From Clostridium sp. Cult3 (GTDB taxonomy: Bacteria > Bacillota > Clostridia > Tissierellales > Tepidimicrobiaceae): a DNA stretch of 47,365 nucleotides. Location: positions 1 through 47,365 of the forward strand of contig NZ_PPXY01000049.1 of assembly GCF_021655115.1 (NCBI RefSeq), read 5' to 3'. The position numbers were made by a program, and so were the translations under genes. Below are positions 42,708 to 47,365 of the stretch, one piece after another (the first letter of the stretch is position 1; each line of letters opens with the position of its first letter). The notes beneath the pieces are model-generated. The model was not told the DNA's origin. It saw nothing but the letters and a program-made list of their open reading frames with translations, and made no database searches.

Positions 42708-43091
42708 CTACCTATTCCACCTATGGCCTCTCATCATTCTATGGCCAAAACCTCTTTTCAAACCATTTTCATCCTTCCAAACATATCCACCTTGGCAAGC
42801 ACCTGGCATAAAACCATTCTTTTCGTGAAATTCTTCCATTGCTTTAAAATGATCATCCCAAACCTGAAATTCTTCTTTAGTAATTTGCCCATCTGTTAAT
42901 GCTTTTTCTAACTGAGCTTTTTTCCATTCTGTTCTCTGCTGAAACCAAGCTTCTCGTTGTTCATTATCAATTCTTGATCCAAAGTTAGTTGTTTGTTCTG
43001 TATCGGATACTTTAGGAACTTCAGCATAAGAAAAACTAGCTGATAAACCTACTACCAATACTAAAGCTAAAACGAGTAATATCTTTTTCAT
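42708..43091 (-). CDS. Secreted DUF2680-like protein with Met/His-rich tail
   Basis: 127 residues. The signal peptide ends SYA (about 1-23). The mature part has EAWFQQRTEWKKAQLEKALTDGQITKEEFQVWDDHFKAMEEFHEKNGF, the helical DUF2680/YckD pattern, and ends in GFGHRMMRGHRWNR. The overall plan, a small secreted helical protein with a repeated Glu/Lys heptad and a metal-friendly tail, recalls the periplasmic chaperones Spy, CpxP and ZraP (analogy, not homology). ATG 43091 has GGGGAG 7 nt upstream. It is divergent from a small membrane peptide and the two-component genes, sharing a mirror-image regulatory region. Confidence 0.82.
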   Translation of the reverse strand: MKKILLVLALVLVVGLSASFSYAEVPKVSDTEQTTNFGSRIDNEQREAWFQQRTEWKKAQLEKALTDGQITKEEFQVWDDHFKAMEEFHEKNGFMPGACQGGYVWKDENGLKRGFGHRMMRGHRWNR

Positions 43092-43118
43092 TTTATCTCC
43101 CCTTTCTTTTGTAAATTC

Positions 43119-43198
43119 ATTATAAATCTTAAATATGTAGGAAATATGGAGAGCAGAAAATCTATCTTCATATTTCCTACATATTTTATTATTATAAT
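43119..43198. promoter_or_regulatory. Mirror-image divergent promoter with 18-bp inverted repeat
   Basis: TATAAT boxes on both strands (43119-43124 minus, 43193-43198 plus) lie exactly 6 bp outside perfect inverted arms at 43131-43148 and 43169-43186, 20 bp apart. Each arm, AAATATGTAGGAAATATG, contains two ATATG half-sites 11 bp apart, the spacing of OmpR/PhoB-type regulator sites. Each arm covers the -35 position, and no -35 hexamer is present, so both promoters look activator-dependent. The response regulator at 43465 is the obvious candidate. Confidence 0.8.
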
Positions 43199-43228
43199 TA
43201 TGCTAAAAGCTCAAGGAGGGAAAATACT

Positions 43229-43381
43229 ATGTGCCAGGGATTTGGATTTTATAATTATCCAGGTAACACTTGGTTGTTCGGAGGAATGTTGATTTTTAGG
43301 GTATTGTTTGCTATTGGATTATTGGTTTTAGGATACAAGCTAGTTATGCATTTTATTAATAATAGGACTTCTGCTAATTAA
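43229..43381 (+). CDS. 50-residue membrane peptide
   Basis: ATG 43229 sits 8 nt behind AAGGAGGG. The product opens MCQGFGFYNYPGNTWLFGGM, followed by one hydrophobic helix (LIFRVLFAIGLLVLGYKLVM) and a short polar tail. A Cys at position 2 and an aromatic/Gly-rich N-terminus are notable. I do not recognise a family. It is expressed from the right-hand half of the mirror promoter and ends in its own terminator, 84 nt before the response regulator gene, so it is probably a target or modulator of that system. Confidence 0.7.
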   Translation: MCQGFGFYNYPGNTWLFGGMLIFRVLFAIGLLVLGYKLVMHFINNRTSAN

Positions 43382-43390
43382 CTGAGGGAC

Positions 43391-43430
43391 AAAAGCTAAG
43401 TAGTTCCTTATTAAAACTTAGCTTTTTCTC
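43391..43430 (+). terminator. Terminator after the 50-residue peptide gene
   Basis: Arms AAAAGCTAAGT and ACTTAGCTTTT around a 14-nt loop are followed by TTCTC. It would attenuate read-through from the mirror promoter into the two-component genes. Confidence 0.78.
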
Positions 43431-43464
43431 TATTTTTGGGTATTATATATTCGAGGTGAAATAA

Positions 43465-44160
43465 ATGGATCAAATTAAAATATTGGTTGTAGAGGATGAA
43501 AAAAACATCTCCCATGTGATTAAAGCCTATTTAGAAAAAGAAGGATTTGATGTAACTATTGCAATCAATGGCAATGAAGCCCTGGAGATGTTTTCTAAAG
43601 AAGAATTTCATTTGATAATTTTAGATCTTATGTTGCCTAAATTGTCTGGGGAAGAAGTATGTACTACCATAAGGGGTACCTCAGATATTCCCATTATAAT
43701 GCTAACGGCTAAGGTAGAAGAAGATGATAAAATAGAAGGCCTATCCATTGGAGCTGATGATTACGTTACCAAGCCTTTTAGCCCTCGAGAATTAGTCAGT
43801 AGGGTTAAAGCTTTACTGAGAAGGAGCTATAGAGAATTAAGTCCCTTAGCTGAAAAGTTGAGTTTTAACAATGAGGAGCTTGTGGTGAATGTAGATAAAA
43901 TGATAGTAAGAAAAGATGGCAAAAATGTTTATTTAACTACTAACGAATTTAAAATATTGATAGCTTTATTGACAAATCCAGGTCAAGTTTTTTCACGGGA
44001 ACAATTAATTGAAATTGCCTTTGGATATGATTATGATGGTTTTGATAGAACTGTAGATACCCATATTAAAAACATTAGACAAAAAATCGAAAATGACCCA
44101 AAGAATCCAGCATATATTATCACCGTATATGGGGCTGGCTATAAGTTTGGAGGAATTTAG
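43465..44160 (+). CDS. OmpR-family response regulator
   Basis: 231 residues. The receiver domain (about 4-118) has ILVVEDEKN, the phospho-acceptor D54 in LIILDLMLP, the switch Thr in IIMLTAK and the conserved KPFSPREL. The C-terminal OmpR/PhoB winged helix (about 130-231) has LTTNEFKILIALLTNPGQVFSREQL and the recognition helix in DRTVDTHIKNIRQKI. ATG 43465 has GAGGTGA upstream. The histidine kinase gene follows with no gap. Its family binds tandem half-sites about 11 bp apart, as found in the upstream mirror promoter. Confidence 0.95.
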   Translation: MDQIKILVVEDEKNISHVIKAYLEKEGFDVTIAINGNEALEMFSKEEFHLIILDLMLPKLSGEEVCTTIRGTSDIPIIMLTAKVEEDDKIEGLSIGADDYVTKPFSPRELVSRVKALLRRSYRELSPLAEKLSFNNEELVVNVDKMIVRKDGKNVYLTTNEFKILIALLTNPGQVFSREQLIEIAFGYDYDGFDRTVDTHIKNIRQKIENDPKNPAYIITVYGAGYKFGGI

Positions 44161-45552
44161 ATGAGTTTAAATAAAAAATTAACTCTAAGCTTTATTTTTG
44201 CTATCCTTGTTGCCATTCTAATCATTAGCTTTATTTCAAATAAAATGATAAACGATAGGTTCGATACCTATCTGATAGATGAAAGAAACAAAAAATTTGA
44301 AACCATAAGAGAGGATATCAATGAACTATTTTTACAAAAAGGTAGTAGTATAACTTCTGATGATATATCAAATTATGCCAAAATGGAAGGTATCTATATA
44401 GAGATAAAAGACCTAAACAACACTATGATCTGTAACGCAAATAACAATACGCCTCATCATAGAAAAATGATGAATAACATGATGAAGGGCCATGGTAAGA
44501 TGATGAATCCCTATTTCAAAAATACATCGGGCACTTATATGAAAAAGGCTTTCCCCCTAATACAAGATGAAAAACAAATTGCCACATTAATAATAGGTTA
44601 TTTTGATAATGCCCATTTAACAGAATCTGCATTAATATTTAAAAATACTTTAGCTAAATCCTTTATCTTATCAGGAATGATAACCACAGTGCTTGGGTTG
44701 TTAATTAGTATATTTTTGTCCAAAGGATTGACCAATCCACTGATAAGTATAACTGAAACAGCAAACCTAATGAGAAATGGCAACTTAAATGCTCGTACTA
44801 ATGCCCCAACTTCTACAAAAGAAATCATGGAATTATCTGATTCCATCAATTACTTAGCTGAAACATTAGAAAAACAAGAACTTCTAAGAAAGAGGTACGC
44901 ATCAGACATATCTCATGAACTTCGCACTCCATTAACAACCCTTAAATCCCATGTAGAGGCGATTATGGATGGAGTTTGGGAACCTAGTTACGAACACCTA
45001 AATATATTAATGGAAGAAATCGATAATATGACTAAACTAGTAGATGACCTAAGGAATACCTTTCAAATATTCGAAGGGAAACTTAGTATTAACAAAACTC
45101 TATTTGATATTTCTGAGGAAATGAAAAATATAATTTTCCTTTTCACTCCAATATTTGAAAAGGAAGGCTTTAGTTTAGAATATTCAATTGAAGATAATAT
45201 TCAAATTTCCATGGATAAGGATAGATTAAAACAAATAATGTATAATTTATTGTCCAATTCCATGAAGTATTTATATGAAGATGGTAAAGTAAAGGTAAAA
45301 CTATGTAAAGAGGATAAACATATAAAAATTATAGTAGAAGATAATGGCTCAGGTATAAAAGAAGAGGATATTCCCCATATATTTGAAAGATTTTATAGGA
45401 CTGATGTATCTAGAGATAGAAAAACTGGAGGAACAGGCTTAGGGCTTTCCATAACCAAAACATTAGTTGAAGCCCACGGTGGTTCCATCCATGTAGAAAG
45501 TAAATTTGGAATTGGAACTATATTTACCATATTAATACCTTCTAGTATGTAA
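44161..45552 (+). CDS. Sensor histidine kinase with Met/His-rich sensor domain
   Basis: 463 residues. TM1 is at about 9-27 and an extracytoplasmic sensor at about 28-165. The sensor contains a cluster TPHHRKMMNNMMKGHGKMM at about 97-115. TM2 is at about 167-187, followed by HAMP (about 188-240), the HisKA H-box SDISHELRTP (H252), and HATPase boxes N (LLSNSMKYLYEDG), G1 (DNGSGIKEEDIPHIFERF) and G2 (GGTGLGLSI). The Met/His cluster suggests a soft-metal ligand or a protein contact. It starts at the base after the response regulator stop, with GGAGG in that gene's end. Its stop abuts the stop of the convergent gerAB gene. Confidence 0.95.
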   Translation: MSLNKKLTLSFIFAILVAILIISFISNKMINDRFDTYLIDERNKKFETIREDINELFLQKGSSITSDDISNYAKMEGIYIEIKDLNNTMICNANNNTPHHRKMMNNMMKGHGKMMNPYFKNTSGTYMKKAFPLIQDEKQIATLIIGYFDNAHLTESALIFKNTLAKSFILSGMITTVLGLLISIFLSKGLTNPLISITETANLMRNGNLNARTNAPTSTKEIMELSDSINYLAETLEKQELLRKRYASDISHELRTPLTTLKSHVEAIMDGVWEPSYEHLNILMEEIDNMTKLVDDLRNTFQIFEGKLSINKTLFDISEEMKNIIFLFTPIFEKEGFSLEYSIEDNIQISMDKDRLKQIMYNLLSNSMKYLYEDGKVKVKLCKEDKHIKIIVEDNGSGIKEEDIPHIFERFYRTDVSRDRKTGGTGLGLSITKTLVEAHGGSIHVESKFGIGTIFTILIPSSM

Positions 45553-46677
45553 TTAATCCCTATTTGGGTTAGATATATTTTTCTTCCTAAACAAATAGAT
45601 AATAAGGGTTACCATTGGAAGTGCAAATAAAGCTATAGCTGATGTTATTAATATTGTCTTTTGAAGAGTTTTCCCAACACTTAATATGGAACGCCTATCC
45701 TTTATCAATACAGTTGCTATCAATACAATAGCAGCTATGGGGATTATGTAGGGTCGGTTGTCATTTTTGTCAAATGTTTGGCAAAAGGCTACTGAAGTAA
45801 AATACAAATACCCTGTAATTTTACCTGCATTTCCTGTTATCCATGCAACTACAGATAATACATCTATTCTTTGAATGAAGTCGAATATATTTATCAATCT
45901 ATTAAAGGTGAAAAACGGAAAATTAGTATGTTTTGCATACTCTATACCTAAAGCTGCTTGAGTAGTCACCACCAACAATATGATTATAAATATTGAATAT
46001 ACAATGGATTTAATATATATTTTATTCAAATCCTCTTTTCTTTCTAAATAAGGTGTTATCATAGCTAGGATAATTACATCACTAAACTTTATACCCCTAT
46101 CTATAGCTCCTATATTCAATTCTTTGAATGTAGAGTCCTTAAGTATTGGAAGTAATACAGTAAAATCATAATTATTATATCCTAATATAATAAACAATAG
46201 TACTACACCCAGTATAAAGGGTATAAATACTTCCCCGCCTCTAGCTATGGTTTCCAACCCCTTATAAGCTATATAAACACAGGTAATCAACATGATTATT
46301 GTTGTTACCCATGTGGGAGTCTCTGGGAATAGAGCACTGTTTAATATCTCTACTAAAGTTGCAACATTGATAATGGAAAATAACAACAAAAATCCAGTAT
46401 AATAGATGCCAATTATTTTTCCCACAATTTTTCCAGAAATCTTCTCAGTGTACTCTATTAGGGTAAAATTATTAAATTTATTGCCTAAGTATATCAGGGG
46501 GACACAAAGCAAAATTGTATATGGTATTGACATCAATAGTACTATCCAAATATCTTGGTTGCCTGGCGAAATATTTACCACTGGTAAGTAAGTGAAAGCT
46601 ATAATCACTCTATATATTATTACCAATAGAATCACTTGATAGGTTGAAATCTTTTTTGTATTCTGTAAATTATCCAT
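45553..46677 (-). CDS. gerAB: Spore germination permease, GerAB family
   Basis: 374 residues, about ten membrane helices, APC-superfamily fold of the endospore germination permeases (TIGR00912-like). It starts KKISTYQVILLVIIYRVIIAF and has YTEKISGKIVGKIIGIYYTGFLLLF and AYKGLETIARGGEVFIPFILGVVLLF. GerAB binds the germinant within the inner-membrane GerA-B-C receptor. The ATG 46677 has AAAGGGG 7 nt upstream and lies 1 nt after the gerAC stop; the frame's first ATG at 46701 is rejected. The gene order on this strand is gerAC then gerAB, common in Clostridia. It ends flush against the kinase gene with no terminator. Confidence 0.92.
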   Translation of the reverse strand: MDNLQNTKKISTYQVILLVIIYRVIIAFTYLPVVNISPGNQDIWIVLLMSIPYTILLCVPLIYLGNKFNNFTLIEYTEKISGKIVGKIIGIYYTGFLLLFSIINVATLVEILNSALFPETPTWVTTIIMLITCVYIAYKGLETIARGGEVFIPFILGVVLLFIILGYNNYDFTVLLPILKDSTFKELNIGAIDRGIKFSDVIILAMITPYLERKEDLNKIYIKSIVYSIFIIILLVVTTQAALGIEYAKHTNFPFFTFNRLINIFDFIQRIDVLSVVAWITGNAGKITGYLYFTSVAFCQTFDKNDNRPYIIPIAAIVLIATVLIKDRRSILSVGKTLQKTILITSAIALFALPMVTLIIYLFRKKNISNPNRD

Positions 46678-46678
46678 A

Positions 46679-47365
46679 CTATTTCCCCTTTGTTTTTCCA
46701 ATAGGTACGTTAATAAGGCCTGTTCGTATTACATTAGTTTTCACATCTACTTTTATATTGGCTTTAGAAAAAATTTCATTCCAATTATCCTCTATCTGAT
46801 GCCATTCCTCTGGATGTTTTCTATGAAAGACAGAACCAAAACCAAATATATCCGTTTCATATTCACTTTGTACCTTTCTTAATGTATCCTCTAGCTTATT
46901 TTTTATCTCTTGTGAACAAGCTTTCTCTATTTCCTTCATATTTCTTTCATTTGATATATCCATATTTCCTACAAATTCCTCTAAAGAACCTCTTAGTCTA
47001 ATATCTACCTTAAGCAATATATTTCCGTCTACTATCTCCACATCCCTTTTCGATTTAAGCTTTATTATATCAATGGTACTCATATGGATTTTATTTGGCT
47101 CTTGAGAATCTATATCGCTTTCTATAGCCAGAGTTAGTGAGCTAATCTCGTCTACTGATACAGTAGGTGTAGGAAAAGTAATAATCCCAGTTTTTACATT
47201 TCCCGTTATTATATTATAAGCTTTCGTCTCAATCCCATTTAAATATCCCACCAGTCTCTGTTTATCAAATACAGCTGCCCCTATAACGGAGAGTTCATAT
47301 TCACTATCTTTAGAGAATTTTTCTAATTTGTTTATTTGCTTTTTTTCTTTCCTTTCTATTATCCC
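46679..47365 (-). CDS. gerAC: Spore germination protein, Ger(x)C family (partial, 3' part)
   Basis: 228 residues are visible and the frame is open to the window edge, so the start lies outside. The first ATG/GTG inside (47251) is internal: residues upstream of it, ELSVIGAAVFDKQRLVGYLNGIETKAYN, continue the family pattern. The rest shows VKTGIITFPTP, DVEIVDGNILLKVDIRLRGSLEEF and the C-terminal KVQSEYETDIFGFGSVFHRKHPEEWHQIEDNWNEIFSKANIKVDV, diagnostic of GerAC. It is a lipoprotein subunit of the germinant receptor. gerAA probably lies beyond the right edge. Confidence 0.93.
   Translation of the reverse strand, partial: GIIERKEKKQINKLEKFSKDSEYELSVIGAAVFDKQRLVGYLNGIETKAYNIITGNVKTGIITFPTPTVSVDEISSLTLAIESDIDSQEPNKIHMSTIDIIKLKSKRDVEIVDGNILLKVDIRLRGSLEEFVGNMDISNERNMKEIEKACSQEIKNKLEDTLRKVQSEYETDIFGFGSVFHRKHPEEWHQIEDNWNEIFSKANIKVDVKTNVIRTGLINVPIGKTKGK

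Overview
The window reads as chromosome of a low-GC, endospore-forming anaerobic Firmicute, most likely of the Clostridia/Tissierellia type (inference). The support is strong A+T bias, clean AGGAGG ribosome sites, frequent TTG starts, three T-box leaders, two small acid-soluble spore proteins, GerA-type germination genes, a PdaB-like deacetylase and a ferredoxin-linked 2-oxoacid oxidoreductase. I see no phage, insertion sequence, CRISPR array or rRNA.

Region by region. 1-3.1 kb: the 5' end of a cold-shock gene, then a minus-strand run of spore protein, sirtuin and methyltransferase, and a CPBP membrane protease. 3.2-5.9 kb: the lysine/diaminopimelate operon asd-dapA-dapB, ending in a bidirectional terminator shared with hpt. 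6-12 kb: a 41-residue membrane ORF before hpt, a tandem-OB SSB-like protein, a PdaB-like deacetylase, a second spore protein, a DUF4364 protein, a beta-propeller, a small ORF whose ribosome site lies in a terminator hairpin, and folC. 12-22.5 kb: valS, trpS and cysK-cysE, each behind a T-box whose specifier can be read (GTA, TGG, TGC). Between them lie an orphan lipoprotein solute-binding protein, an NlpC/P60 hydrolase behind a WalR-like box, and a padR-SEDS operon bracketed by identical 36-bp direct repeats.

22.5-28 kb: a DUF255 thioredoxin-fold protein, a CGVC thioredoxin-like protein, korA-korB and a DUF6143-like ORF that looks 5'-truncated. 28-33.6 kb: a YhhN-like membrane protein, tRNA-Thr(CGT), the tldD/tldE pair, and an operon of a helix-turn-helix protein plus a gluzincin-like HExxH protein with a promoter full of 10-bp direct repeats. 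Five copies of a 31-nt palindromic element are scattered over 28.7-33.6 kb. 33.7-36.7 kb: a hydantoinase/oxoprolinase-family protein overlapping a histone-deacetylase-fold enzyme with CxxC pairs. 36.7-42.5 kb: a small unknown protein, a MATE exporter, and an SGNH, DUF4358, MBOAT, DHHW operon typical of extracellular O-acylation. 42.7-45.6 kb: a secreted DUF2680 protein divergent from a 50-residue membrane peptide and an OmpR-type two-component system. 45.6 kb to the end: gerAB and partial gerAC.

The most unusual regulatory structure is the 43.1-kb divergent region. Two TATAAT boxes each lie exactly 6 bp outside a perfect 18-bp inverted repeat that covers both -35 regions. Together with a Met/His-rich sensor kinase and a secreted protein with a Met/His-rich tail, it resembles a Gram-positive counterpart of Cpx/Zra envelope-stress circuits (inference). 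Many start codons were moved from the first possible ATG to the codon best placed behind a Shine-Dalgarno sequence, and several of these are TTG.
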